DNA of 64,000 bases from Streptomyces sp. H27-C3 (GTDB lineage Bacteria > Actinomycetota > Actinomycetes > Streptomycetales > Streptomycetaceae), in the NCBI RefSeq assembly GCF_030063415.1, contig NZ_JASITA010000013.1, positions 106,639 through 170,638 on the forward strand, written 5' to 3'. Both the position numbers and the translations under genes were made by a program. Below the pieces are notes generated by a model that was not told where the DNA came from, did no database searches, and worked only from the letters and a program-made list of their open reading frames with translations. Below, piece by piece: positions 25,148 to 34,035 of this stretch. Each line of letters starts with the position of its first letter. Position 1 is the stretch's first letter.

Positions 25148-25890
25148 CGGACTGCTCCTTGCGTCGGCGCGAGGATCTCGGCGAGGTGGCGGGTGCCGAC
25201 GCCGGTGCGCAGCCGGTCGAGGCCGCCGCCGATGTGCATCAGGCAGGAGTTGTCGCCCGCGGTGAGGATGTCGGCGCGGGTGTCGAGCACGGCGCGCATC
25301 TTGTCGGCGAGCATGGCGTTCGACGTGTCGGGGTTCTTGAGCGCGAAGGTGCCGCCGAAGCCGCAGCAGCTGTCGGCGGCGGGCAGCTCGACCAGGTCGA
25401 TGCCCTTGACCGCGCGCAGCAGCCGCAGGGGGCGGTCGCCGACGCGGAGCATGCGCAGGCTGTGGCAGGTGGGGTGGTAGGTGACGCGGTGCGGGAAGTA
25501 CGCCCCGACGTCGGTGACGCCCAGGACGTCGACGAGCAGCTCGGACAGCTCGTACACCTTGGGCGTGATCCGGTCGACGCGCCGTACCAGCGCGGCGTCG
25601 CCGTACTGCTCGGCGACGACGCGGTGGTAGTCGCGCACCATGCCGACGCACGAGCCCGAGGGGGCCACCACCGCGTCGTACTCGCCCTGTTCGAAGACGC
25701 CCGCGAAGCGGCGGACCATCGGGAGGGTCTCGGGGCGGTAGCCGGTGTTGAAGTGCATCTGGCCGCAGCAGGTCTGGGCCGGTGGGAACTCGACGGTGTG
25801 ACCGAGCCGTTCAAGGAGGGAGACGACCGCCTTGCCGGTGTCGGGGAACATCGTGTCGTTGAAGCAGGTGATGAACAGGGCGATCCTCAT
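25132..25890 (-). CDS. lutA: Lactate utilisation protein LutA (CCG-domain)
   Basis: A 252-aa protein with two cysteine-rich CCG domains, as in heterodisulfide-reductase and glycolate-oxidase iron-sulfur subunits. The first has PAQTCCGQMHFNTGY and the second AADSCCGFGGTF, with YHPTCHSLR between. It completes the LutABC set. ATG 25890 has GGAGG 10 nt upstream and overlaps the aldo/keto reductase stop by 4 nt. Synteny lutA-lutB-lutC is the canonical order. Confidence 0.95.
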   Translation of the reverse strand: MRIALFITCFNDTMFPDTGKAVVSLLERLGHTVEFPPAQTCCGQMHFNTGYRPETLPMVRRFAGVFEQGEYDAVVAPSGSCVGMVRDYHRVVAEQYGDAALVRRVDRITPKVYELSELLVDVLGVTDVGAYFPHRVTYHPTCHSLRMLRVGDRPLRLLRAVKGIDLVELPAADSCCGFGGTFALKNPDTSNAMLADKMRAVLDTRADILTAGDNSCLMHIGGGLDRLRTGVGTRHLAEILAPTQGAVRCPTT

Positions 25891-27065
25891 GCGCTGTCCG
25901 ACCTCCGCATGCCTTGCCGTCCGGCCTCCGGCGGGTCCGGTACGTGTGCCAACCGGTCCGGTACGTTCGACGGCCGGACCCGTACGTGTGCCGACCGTTC
26001 CCGTACGTCCGACGACCGGTCCGGTACGCCGGTCGGCGAACCCGTTACACCGACCACCTGGACCCGTACGCCGGTCACCGGGACCGGGACGTCTGCCGCC
26101 AGCAACCCCTCCGCGCGCAGCTCTTCCCACAGCGCGGCGGGCACGGGCGTGGCGAGCATAGCCGCCGCGTCGGTGACCTCCGCCGCGGAACGCGCCCCGA
26201 CCAGGACACTCGCCACGGCGCTCTGGCCGAACGGGAAGCTCAGGGCCGCGGCGCGCAGCGGGACGCCGTGCCGCCCTGCGACGGCCTTGATGCGCAGGGC
26301 CCGGTCCAGCACATCCAGTGGCGCCGCCGCGTAGTCGTATGTCGCGCCGGGGCGCGGGTCGGCCAGCAGACCGGAGTTGAAGACCCCGCCGACGACGACG
26401 CTCTTACCGCGCGCGGCGGCCTCGGGCAGCAGTTCCCTGGCGGCGTCCTGGTCGAGCAGGGTGTAGCGGCCGGCGCACAGCACCGCGTCGACGTCGGTGT
26501 CCCGGAGGAACCGGGTGAGCATGCCGGTCTGGTTCATGCCTGCGCCGATCGCCCGCACCATGCCTTCGGCGCGCAGCCGCTCCAGCGCCGGGTACCCCTC
26601 GCGGAACGCCTGCTCGGCGTGGTCGTCGGGGTCGTGCAGGTAGACGACATCGATGCGGTCCAGGCCGAGCCGCTCCAGGCTGTCCTCCACGGAGCGCCGT
26701 ATGCCGTCGGCGCTGAAGTCCCAGACGCGGCGGTGTGTGGCGGGCACGGCGAAGCCCTCGTCCTGCATGCCCCGGCCGTCCCGGATCGGTTCGAGTAGCC
26801 GTCCTGCCTTGGTGGACAGGGTGTACGCGTCCCTGTCCCGCCCGCGCAGGGCCGCCCCGAGGCGCCGCTCCGAGAGCCCCAGGCCGTAGTGCGGCGCGGT
26901 GTCGAAGTACCGCATGCCCGCGTCCCAGGCCGCGTCGACCGAAGCGGCCGCGGCTTCGTCGGTGACGGCGGCGAAGAGGTTGCCCAGGGCGGCGGCCCCG
27001 AAGGACAGCGCGGTGACGGGAACACCGCTGCGCCCTAGCGTGGCCACCGGCCGCTGCCCGCTCAC
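25887..27065 (-). CDS. Aldo/keto reductase, probable L-fucose 1-dehydrogenase, with repeat tail
   Basis: A 392-aa NAD(P)-dependent aldo/keto reductase of the D-threo-aldose/L-fucose dehydrogenase type. Family motifs are FGAAALGNLF, AWDAGMRYFDTAPHYGLGLS (catalytic Asp and Tyr), STKAGRLL (Lys) and VYLHDPDDH (His). In this operon the likely reaction is oxidation of L-fucose to its lactone, step 1. GTG 27065 overlaps the SDR stop by 4 nt. After about residue 335 the chain leaves the family fold and becomes a 7-residue repeat (DVRERSA, HVRVRPS, NVPDRLA), encoded by a minisatellite at about 25905-26090; this tail is probably disordered. Confidence 0.88.
   Translation of the reverse strand: MSGQRPVATLGRSGVPVTALSFGAAALGNLFAAVTDEAAAASVDAAWDAGMRYFDTAPHYGLGLSERRLGAALRGRDRDAYTLSTKAGRLLEPIRDGRGMQDEGFAVPATHRRVWDFSADGIRRSVEDSLERLGLDRIDVVYLHDPDDHAEQAFREGYPALERLRAEGMVRAIGAGMNQTGMLTRFLRDTDVDAVLCAGRYTLLDQDAARELLPEAAARGKSVVVGGVFNSGLLADPRPGATYDYAAAPLDVLDRALRIKAVAGRHGVPLRAAALSFPFGQSAVASVLVGARSAAEVTDAAAMLATPVPAALWEELRAEGLLAADVPVPVTGVRVQVVGVTGSPTGVPDRSSDVRERSAHVRVRPSNVPDRLAHVPDPPEAGRQGMRRSDSA
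25905..26090. repeat. About 21-bp minisatellite inside the AKR 3' end
   Basis: Units resemble CCGGTACGTnnGnCnACCGG and repeat roughly every 21 bp, keeping the AKR frame (7 codons each). They are imperfect, with CCGTACG cores at regular spacing. The opposite strand is also open through it, a side effect of the repeat. Confidence 0.75.
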
Positions 27066-27874
27066 CTCTCCGCCGGGCGCAGGCGCAGCCCCTGCATTCC
27101 GCCGTCCACCGCCAGCGCCGTGCCGGTGACGGACGCCGCGGCGGGGCTCGCCAGATAGGCGACGGCGGCGGCGACCTCGGCCGCGCTGACCAGCCGGCCG
27201 ATGGGCTGGCGGGCGTTGAGCGCGTCCCTTTCGGCCTGCGGGTCGTCGGCAGCGTCGAGCAGCCGGCCGACCCACGGCGTGTCCGCGGTGCCGGGGTTCA
27301 CGCAGTTGACGCGGATCCCCTCCCGGACGTGGTCGGCGGCCATGGCGAGGGTCAGCGACAGTACGGCGCCCTTGCTCGCGCTGTAGAGCGCGCGCTGCGG
27401 CAGACCGGCGGTCGCGGCGATCGAGCAGGTGTTGACGATCGCCGCGTGTGCGGAGCGCCGCAGGTACGGCAGGGCGGCGCGGCTGGTGCGGACCATGCCG
27501 AGGACGTTGACGTCCAGGACGCGGTGCCACTGCTCGTCGTCGTTGTCCTCGACCGTCCCGACGGCGCCGATGCCCGCGTTGTTGACCAGGATGTCGAGCC
27601 CGCCGAGCCGCCCGACCGCGGCGGCGACTCCGCCTCGTACAGACGCGTCGTCGGACACATCGGCCTTGATGCCGAGCAGTGGCGCCCCGGCGCCCGACGG
27701 GTCGAGGTCGAGCACGGCGACCTCGGCGCCGCGCGCGGCGAGCAGCTGTGCGGTGGCGAGGCCGAGGCCGGAGGCGCCACCGGTCACCAGGGCCTTGAGC
27801 CCGTCGAGCCGGTTCGGGTCGGCAACGGCCGGCGCGTCGGCAACGGTCGGCACGGATCGGTTCTGCTCGGTCAT
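27062..27874 (-). CDS. SDR oxidoreductase, probable 2-keto-3-deoxy-L-fuconate dehydrogenase
   Basis: A 270-aa classical short-chain dehydrogenase. The cofactor motif is VTGGASGLGLATAQLLAARG, followed by LDLD (an acidic residue suggesting NAD preference), NNAGIG, catalytic Ser in NTCSIAAT and the YSASK Tyr-Lys pair, then VNPGTADTPW. In L-fucose operons this family oxidises 2-keto-3-deoxy-L-fuconate to the 2,4-diketo acid (step 4); L-fucose 1-dehydrogenase is the alternative role. ATG 27874 overlaps the end of fucD by 4 nt. Confidence 0.85.
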   Translation of the reverse strand: MTEQNRSVPTVADAPAVADPNRLDGLKALVTGGASGLGLATAQLLAARGAEVAVLDLDPSGAGAPLLGIKADVSDDASVRGGVAAAVGRLGGLDILVNNAGIGAVGTVEDNDDEQWHRVLDVNVLGMVRTSRAALPYLRRSAHAAIVNTCSIAATAGLPQRALYSASKGAVLSLTLAMAADHVREGIRVNCVNPGTADTPWVGRLLDAADDPQAERDALNARQPIGRLVSAAEVAAAVAYLASPAAASVTGTALAVDGGMQGLRLRPAER

Positions 27875-29265
27875 ACGGCGGCCTCCTCGGCAGCGGTGAC
27901 GGGGGTGACGGCAGTACGGGCGACAGCTCCGGCGGCGAGGGCGTCCGCCGCCAGGTCGGCGGCCCAGAACGTGCCGCCGGGGTAGGTGAATTCCGCGATC
28001 GACTCCGGGTGCATGGTCGCCGAGAACCCCGGCGCGTCCGGCGCCGTGTAGTGCCCGGCGCGCATCACCACCGGTTCGGTGAAGTGCTCGTGGAGGTGGT
28101 CGACGTACTCGATGACCCGGTTCTCGGTGGTCCCGGACAGCGCGACGTAGTCGAACATCGACAGGTGCTGGACGAGTTCGCACAGCCCGACACCGCCCGC
28201 GTGCGGGCAGACCGGCACCCCGAACTTCGCGGCGAGCAGCAGGATCGCCAGGTTCTCGTTGACCCCGCCGACGCGCGCCGCGTCGATCTGCAGCACATCG
28301 ATGGATCCGGCCTGGAGAAGCTGCTTGAAGACGATGCGGTTCTGTACGTGTTCGCCGGTCGCGACCTTCACCGGGGTGACGGCCCGGCGTATCTCGGCGT
28401 GTCCCAGGACGTCGTCGGGGCTGGTCGGCTCCTCGATCCAGTAAGGGTCGAACTCGGTGAGCGCCCGCGTCCAGTCGATGGCCTCGCCGACGTTCCACCG
28501 CTGATTGGCGTCGATCGCGATGCGGATGCCGGGGCCGACAGCGGCGCGCGCGGCCCGCATGCGCCGGATGTCGTCCGCGAGGTCCGCGCCGACCTTGAGC
28601 TTGATCTGGGTGAAGCCGTCGGCGACGGCCTCCTTGGCGAGCCTGGTCAGCTTCTCGTCGGAGTAGCCGAGCCAGCCGGGCGATGTGGTGTAGCCGGGGT
28701 AGCCGTTGGCGCGCAGCAGGGTCTCGCGTTCGGCCGATCCGGCCCGGCCCTTCCGCAGCAGGGCCAGTGCGTCCTGGGGGCTCAGTACGTCGGTGATGTA
28801 GCGGAAGTCGATCTGCGAGACGAGCCATTCGGGCTCGGCGTCGGCGAGGAACTTCCACAGGGGCAGGCCGGCCCGTTTCGCGGCCAAGTCCCAGGCGGCG
28901 TTGACGACCGCCCCGATCGCCATGTGCATCACGCCCTTCTCGGGCCCGAGCCAGCGCAGTTGGCTGTCGCCGGTCAGGTCGCGGCCGAGCGTGCCGGGGT
29001 CGGCGCACAGTTCGTCGGCGGAACGTCCGATCAGGTGCGGGCGCAGTGCCTCGATCGCCGCGACCTGGACATCGTTGCCACGCCCGATGGTGAAGGTGAA
29101 GCCGTGCCCCTGGTGCCCGTCCGGCGCGTCGGCGCGCAGCACCACATAGGCGGCGGAGTAGTCGGGGTCGGGGTTCATCGCGTCGGAGCCGTCGAGCTGC
29201 CGCGAGGTGGGGAATCTGATGTCGTACGTGTCGACGGCGGTGATGCGGGGACCTGTTGCGGTCAC
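27871..29265 (-). CDS. fucD: L-fuconate dehydratase
   Basis: A 464-aa enolase-superfamily enzyme that dehydrates L-fuconate to 2-keto-3-deoxy-L-fuconate. It is close to the characterised Xanthomonas enzyme as I remember it: RFPTSRQLDGSDAMNPDPDY, SQLRWLGPEKGVMHMAIGAV, the base motif IKLKVG, metal ligands in DANQRW, IEEPTSPDD and GEH, and the His motif PHAGGVGLCE. GTG 29265 is preceded by GAGAGG at somewhat long spacing. Complete and intact, it is the most diagnostic gene of the operon. Confidence 0.95.
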   Translation of the reverse strand: MTATGPRITAVDTYDIRFPTSRQLDGSDAMNPDPDYSAAYVVLRADAPDGHQGHGFTFTIGRGNDVQVAAIEALRPHLIGRSADELCADPGTLGRDLTGDSQLRWLGPEKGVMHMAIGAVVNAAWDLAAKRAGLPLWKFLADAEPEWLVSQIDFRYITDVLSPQDALALLRKGRAGSAERETLLRANGYPGYTTSPGWLGYSDEKLTRLAKEAVADGFTQIKLKVGADLADDIRRMRAARAAVGPGIRIAIDANQRWNVGEAIDWTRALTEFDPYWIEEPTSPDDVLGHAEIRRAVTPVKVATGEHVQNRIVFKQLLQAGSIDVLQIDAARVGGVNENLAILLLAAKFGVPVCPHAGGVGLCELVQHLSMFDYVALSGTTENRVIEYVDHLHEHFTEPVVMRAGHYTAPDAPGFSATMHPESIAEFTYPGGTFWAADLAADALAAGAVARTAVTPVTAAEEAAV

Positions 29266-29279
29266 GTAAGGGCTGCCTC

Positions 29280-30134
29280 TCACGCTCGGTCGAAGGTCTG
29301 GCGCTGGCCGCCGAGGCCGTCGATGGACAGCTCGACGGTGTCGCCGGGGCGCAGATAGGGGGTGCCGGGCAGGCCGAGCGCGACTCCGGCGGGGGTGCCG
29401 GTGTTGATGACGTCGCCCGGTTCGAGCACCATGTACTGGCTCAAGTACGCGATGATCTGCGCCACTTGGAAGACCATGTCGCGGGTGTGTCCGTCCTGCC
29501 GCTTCTCGCTGTTGACGGCGAGGTGGAGCGCCAGGTCCTGCGGGTCGGGGATCTCGTCGGCGGTGACGAGCCAGGGGCCGAGCGGGTTGAACGTCTCGCA
29601 GGACTTGCCGATGTCCCACTGCGAGGAGAAGTCGAGCTGGAACTCGCGCTCGGACACGTCGTGGCTGACGGCGTAGCCCGCGACGCACCCCAGGGCGTCG
29701 ACGGTTCCTTCCAGGTAGCGGGCGCGGCGGCCGATGACGACGCCGAGTTCCACCTCCCAGTCGGTGCGGCTGGAGCCGCGCGGGATGAGTACGCCGTCAT
29801 ACGGGCCGACGACCGTGCCGGGGTCCTTCATGAAGACGACGGGCCGCGGCGGTATCGCGGCGCCGGTCTCCTCGGCGTGGTCGCGGTAGTTGAGGCCGAT
29901 GCAGACGACCTTGCCGGGTCGGGCGACGGGCGCGCCGACACGCAGGTCCTGCGCGCCTTCGAGCAGGGGTACTTCGCCGGCGGCGAGCGCCGCGCGTACC
30001 CGCTGCACGCCGTCGCCGGCGAGGAACGCGCCGTCGATGTCCGGGGTGAGGGCGGACAAGTCGTACGTCCGGCCGTCGTCGGCGAGGAGCGCGGGGCGCT
30101 CGTGCCCGGCGTCACCGAGTCGCTGAAATTTCAT
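29280..30134 (-). CDS. FAH-family diketo-acid hydrolase (pyruvate + L-lactate forming)
   Basis: A 284-aa fumarylacetoacetate-hydrolase-fold enzyme. Metal ligands are in EVELGVVIGRRAR and SHDVSEREFQ. GKVVCIGLNYRDHAEETGA and VINTGTPAGVALG are family landmarks. In fuconate operons it cleaves 2,4-diketo-3-deoxy-L-fuconate to pyruvate and L-lactate (step 5). ATG 30134 follows CTGAGGA. It is 35 bp downstream of the permease gene and 14 bp before fucD. Confidence 0.9.
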   Translation of the reverse strand: MKFQRLGDAGHERPALLADDGRTYDLSALTPDIDGAFLAGDGVQRVRAALAAGEVPLLEGAQDLRVGAPVARPGKVVCIGLNYRDHAEETGAAIPPRPVVFMKDPGTVVGPYDGVLIPRGSSRTDWEVELGVVIGRRARYLEGTVDALGCVAGYAVSHDVSEREFQLDFSSQWDIGKSCETFNPLGPWLVTADEIPDPQDLALHLAVNSEKRQDGHTRDMVFQVAQIIAYLSQYMVLEPGDVINTGTPAGVALGLPGTPYLRPGDTVELSIDGLGGQRQTFDRA

Positions 30135-30169
30135 GGCACTTTCCTCAGCTGGTTCAGATGGTGGTGCGG

Positions 30170-31252
30170 TCAGTCCTGGGCCCGGCCGGTGGTGACGCGC
30201 GCGATCATCAGGGCGACGAGGATGATGCCGCCGTAGATCGCCTGGATCCAGAAGGACGGCACCTGCGCGAGGGTCAACAGGTTCTGTACGACGCCGAGCA
30301 GCAGGACGCCGGTGAGCGCGCCGAACATCGTGCCCTTGCCGCCGTCCAGGCTGATCCCGCCGATGACGGCGGCGGCGAACACCGTGAAGATCATGTTCTG
30401 GCCCTGATTGGCGTTGATCGCGCCGACGTAGCCGGTCTGCATCAGACCGCCGACGGCGGCGAGCGCGCCCGCGACGACGAACACGCCGAGCATCACCCGC
30501 TCCACGCGGATACCGGCGGCCCGTGCGGCGGCCGGGTTGCCACCGATCGCGAACAGCGCCCTGCCGACCCGGTGGTACTTGAGCACGAAACCCGCGACGC
30601 CGAAGGAGACCGCGGCGAGCCACACCGACAGCGGCACGGTGAGGAAGGTGGTGGTGGCGAGCGTGTAGAAGGCGTCCGGCATGCCGAAGAGGGTCTTGCC
30701 CTCGGTGGCGCCGACAAGCAGTCCGCGCAGCACGATCAGCATGGCGAGCGTCACGATGAACGCGTTGAGTTTGAGCTTGACCACCAGCAGGCCGTTGAAG
30801 ACACCGATGAGCGCGCCGATGACGACGATCGCCAGGACGCAGACGAAGCCGGGGAGTTCGACACCGAACCCGGCCTGCGCGGCGGGCAGTACGAGCAGTG
30901 CGCCGACGGCCGGGGCGATGCCGACGACCGATTCCAGCGACAGGTCGAACTTTCCGGTGATGAGCACCAGCGCCTCGGCGAGCACCACCATCGCGAGCGC
31001 GGCGGACGCGCCGAGGATCGAGATGATGTTGCGCTGGGTGAGGAAGGTGTCGTTTACCAGCGACCCAAAGATCACGAGAACCAACAGGGCCGGTACGAGG
31101 GCCAGTTCGCGGGCGCGCTTCAGCAGCACGTCACGCGCGCCGGACGCCCTGGATGCCCGGCCGCCGGCCCTATCCGTCTCGCCCGTCTCGCCCGTCTCGC
31201 CCGGGGCGGGGGTGGTGGTCTTCGAGGCCGACGGGGCCGTCGTGTCAGCCAC
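30170..31252 (-). CDS. Sugar ABC transporter permease (RbsC-like)
   Basis: A 360-aa membrane permease with about 8-10 segments in the ribose/xylose class (BPD_transp_2). The family loop GNPAAARAAGIRVERVMLGV and the GGISLDGGKGTMFGALTGVL segment are present. The N-terminal 50 residues are cytoplasmic and include a 9-bp DNA repeat giving GETGETGET. GTG 31252 overlaps the ATPase gene by 8 nt. Predicted substrate by context: L-fucose. Confidence 0.9.
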   Translation of the reverse strand: MADTTAPSASKTTTPAPGETGETGETDRAGGRASRASGARDVLLKRARELALVPALLVLVIFGSLVNDTFLTQRNIISILGASAALAMVVLAEALVLITGKFDLSLESVVGIAPAVGALLVLPAAQAGFGVELPGFVCVLAIVVIGALIGVFNGLLVVKLKLNAFIVTLAMLIVLRGLLVGATEGKTLFGMPDAFYTLATTTFLTVPLSVWLAAVSFGVAGFVLKYHRVGRALFAIGGNPAAARAAGIRVERVMLGVFVVAGALAAVGGLMQTGYVGAINANQGQNMIFTVFAAAVIGGISLDGGKGTMFGALTGVLLLGVVQNLLTLAQVPSFWIQAIYGGIILVALMIARVTTGRAQD

Positions 31253-32783
31253 GGTCTACTCCTTCGATGGATGCGATCAGCTCGTGGTCGTGCCAGCCGG
31301 CCGGGTGGTCGGCGACGACGCGGCCGTGGAAGAGGACCAGGACCCGGTCGCAGCGGCGCAGGTCGTCGATCTCGTCGGACACGACGAGGACCGCCGTGCC
31401 GTCCTGGCGTGCGCTGTCCATGCGCGCGAGCAGGGATTCCTTGGACCGCACGTCGACACCCGCGGTGGGGTTGATGAGGACGAGCAGTCGGGGTTCGGAG
31501 GCGAGCGCCCGCGCCATGACGACCTTCTGGGCGTTGCCGCCCGACAGGTCGGACACGGGCTGGTCGGGTCCCTCGGCGTGGATGTCGAGGCGGGCGATGA
31601 GCTGGGCGGCCTCGGCGCGCTTGCGTTCGGTGGCGACGAGGCCGTACCGGCCGAGCCGCCCCAGCACGCTCATCGTGGCGTTGTCGCCGATGCTCATGCC
31701 GGACACCAGGCCCTGGTCGTGCCGGTCGCGGGGCACGCAGCCCACACCGGCCTTCAGCGCCGCGGGTACGTCGCCGAACGGCAGCTTCTTCCCGTCGAGT
31801 TCGGCGCTGCCCGCGTCCGGGGCGTACAGCCCGGCGAGGGTCTCGGCCAGCTCGACCTTGCCGCTGCCGCTGCTGCCGGCGAGTCCGACGACCTCGCCCT
31901 CGCGGATGGTCAGGCCGATGTCCCGGTACGCGGCCGAGCCGAGCCCGGCGACCTTCAGGCGCAGGGGGGCGTCGTCGGGGACACGGGCGCGCGCGGCGCT
32001 CTCCTCCGCCGTCACCGCCTCACCCGCCATCGCCTCGACCAGAGCGGCGCGCGGCAGTTCGGTGACGGGCGCGGTGACGATCCAGCGGGCGTCGCGCAGC
32101 ACGGTGACGGTCTGGCACACCTCGTACACCTCCTGGAGGTGGTGCGAGATGAACAGGAACGTCACCCCGGACTCCTGGAGGGCCCGCATCCGCGCGAAGA
32201 GCCGCTCGATCTCTTTGTTGTCGAGCTGGGCGGTGGGCTCGTCGAGGACGATGAAGCGCGCGCCGAAGGACAGGGCGCGGGCGATCTCGACCATCTGCCG
32301 GTCCTCGACCTTGAGGTCGGCGGTACGGGCCTCGGGGTCGACCCGTGCGTCCCAGGTCTCCAGCACCCGCGCGGCCTCGGCGCGCAGCTTCCGCCAGCTG
32401 ATCAGGCCGCCGCGGCCGGTGGGCTGGCGGTTGATGAAGAGGTTCTCGGCGACCGTCAGCTCGGGTACGACGGTGGGCTTCTGGAAGACGCAGGCGACCT
32501 TGGCGCGCCATGCGTCGCGGTCGGACAGCGCGGGCGCCGCCCCGCCGTCGAAGAGCACGGTGCCGGCGTCCGGTGCCTGGAGCCCGGTGAGGATGGTGAC
32601 GAGGGTGGACTTGCCGGCGCCGTTGCGGCCGACCAGGGCGTGGGACTCACCGCGCATGACGGTCAGCCGGCCGTCCTGGAGGGCAGTGGTCGGACCGTAG
32701 CGCTTGGTGATGCCGGAGGCCTCGACGAGCGGGACCCGGGGTTCGGCGCCAGGTCCGGTGCGGGGGCTGGTTTCGGTACTCAC
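31245..32783 (-). CDS. Sugar ABC transporter ATP-binding protein (two NBDs)
   Basis: A 512-aa RbsA/MglA-type tandem ATPase. NBD1 is canonical: Walker A GRNGAGKSTL, Walker B with catalytic Glu FIVLDEPTAQLD. NBD2 has Walker A-like GSSGSGKVEL and signature LSGGNAQKV, but the Walker B end reads LLVLINPTAGVDV, so the catalytic Glu and preceding Asp are replaced. One degenerate site is common in this subfamily. GTG 32783 overlaps the binding-protein stop by 4 nt. Confidence 0.92.
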   Translation of the reverse strand: MSTETSPRTGPGAEPRVPLVEASGITKRYGPTTALQDGRLTVMRGESHALVGRNGAGKSTLVTILTGLQAPDAGTVLFDGGAAPALSDRDAWRAKVACVFQKPTVVPELTVAENLFINRQPTGRGGLISWRKLRAEAARVLETWDARVDPEARTADLKVEDRQMVEIARALSFGARFIVLDEPTAQLDNKEIERLFARMRALQESGVTFLFISHHLQEVYEVCQTVTVLRDARWIVTAPVTELPRAALVEAMAGEAVTAEESAARARVPDDAPLRLKVAGLGSAAYRDIGLTIREGEVVGLAGSSGSGKVELAETLAGLYAPDAGSAELDGKKLPFGDVPAALKAGVGCVPRDRHDQGLVSGMSIGDNATMSVLGRLGRYGLVATERKRAEAAQLIARLDIHAEGPDQPVSDLSGGNAQKVVMARALASEPRLLVLINPTAGVDVRSKESLLARMDSARQDGTAVLVVSDEIDDLRRCDRVLVLFHGRVVADHPAGWHDHELIASIEGVDRG

Positions 32784-33844
32784 TTGACCGTGTTGCCCCA
32801 CAGCTCGGGGTCGTCCACGTTCTCCTTGGTGACCAGTGGCGCAGGCAACTGGTCCTCCAGCATCCCGTTGGGGTGCTTGACGATCACGGAGTCGTGGTCG
32901 GTCGGGCCCGGCTTGAAGGTCTTCCCCTCCATCGCCGCCCTGATGTAGTGCATGCCGTACTTCGCGTAGGTGTCGGCGGGCTGCGAGATCGTCGCGTCGA
33001 TCTCGCCCTTGCGGATCGCGTCGAACTCCTGCGGGATGCCGTCGTTGGAGACGATCGCGATATGACCCGGCGTGCCGGCCTTCTTGAGCAGGTTCTTGCT
33101 CTTGAGCGTCTGGAGGGTCGGCGCGAGGTACACCCCGCCGGCCTGCAGGTAGATGCCCTTGATGTCCGGGTTCGCGTTCAGCAGGGTGTCGAGCTTTGAC
33201 GCCGCCGCGTCGGACTCCCACTTGGCCGGGATCTCCAGGACCTTCAGCTTGGGGTGGTTCTTCTTGACGCACTCGCGGAACGCCTCGGAGCGCTCCCGTC
33301 CATTGACCGAGGCCAGGTCACCCATGATCTGGACGACCTTGCCGCTCTTGACGGTCTTGCCGAGGAACTCGCAGGCCTTCTCGCCGTACGAGACGTTGTT
33401 GGCCCGCACGATCATCGCGACCTTGCCCTTTTCGGGGGCCACGTCGACGGCGATGACGGGGACGCCCTTGCGCTCGGCCTGGTCGAGCCCGGCGGATATC
33501 GCGGCGCTGTCGAGCGGAGCGACGACGAGCCCCTTCACGCCCTGGTTGAGCTGATTGTTGATGTCGGTGATCTGCTGGGCCGGGTCGCTGTTGGAGTTGA
33601 CGGTCTTGAGCGCGTCGACGTCCTCGGACTTGGCCATCTTGGGCACATAGTCGTTGTACGACTGCCAGAACGGCGAGGTCAGCAGGGGCAGGATCACGCC
33701 CACCTTGCCGCTGCCGTCGCCCTTGGCGGTGTCCGCCTGCGTGTCCTTGGTGCTGCCGCACGCGGCGAGCACGAGCGAGGCGCAGGCCGCCAGGGCCACC
33801 GTGCGTGCCGCTCTTGTCCTGTTCCCCACTGTCCTGCCAGTCAT
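32780..33844 (-). CDS. Sugar-binding lipoprotein of ABC transporter
   Basis: A 354-aa periplasmic-binding protein 4 (ribose-class) lipoprotein. The signal peptide ends in the lipobox LVLAAC-GS (Cys about residue 29). The two-lobe fold is indicated by VGVILPLLTSPFWQSYNDY and GVKGLVVAPLDSAAISAGLD, and the hinge region by HIAIVSNDGIPQEFDAIRKG. ATG 33844 was chosen over 33859 because GAGGAG lies just between them. It is the first gene of the twelve-gene operon, whose promoter must lie in 33845-33976. Confidence 0.92.
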   Translation of the reverse strand: MTGRTVGNRTRAARTVALAACASLVLAACGSTKDTQADTAKGDGSGKVGVILPLLTSPFWQSYNDYVPKMAKSEDVDALKTVNSNSDPAQQITDINNQLNQGVKGLVVAPLDSAAISAGLDQAERKGVPVIAVDVAPEKGKVAMIVRANNVSYGEKACEFLGKTVKSGKVVQIMGDLASVNGRERSEAFRECVKKNHPKLKVLEIPAKWESDAAASKLDTLLNANPDIKGIYLQAGGVYLAPTLQTLKSKNLLKKAGTPGHIAIVSNDGIPQEFDAIRKGEIDATISQPADTYAKYGMHYIRAAMEGKTFKPGPTDHDSVIVKHPNGMLEDQLPAPLVTKENVDDPELWGNTVK

Positions 33845-34035
33845 CAGACGGCTCCTCATCGAAGGAAAGCGTTGGGTGCGCGACCAGGTCCCGAATCGGG
33901 CCGCGCCGAATATTTATCAGACCTTTCACCCCCTCCAACACCCCTCAGGGCCCATTTTCACGAGAAAACCGGGCTATTGGTCCGATGACTTGCGTGGTTA
34001 GACTGCCGCGACACCGAACGTCGGGAGGAGCAGAA
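33845..34035. promoter_or_regulatory. Divergent promoter/operator region of the fucose operon and gntR
   Basis: A sigma-70-type promoter reads toward gntR: TTGGTC at 33977-33982, 16-bp spacer, TAGACT at 33999-34004. The segment GGTCCGATGACT (33979-33990) overlaps its -35 box and resembles the interrupted palindrome bound by FadR-type regulators, so it may be the operator. A promoter for the binding-protein gene is expected on the other strand but is less clear. Confidence 0.5.
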
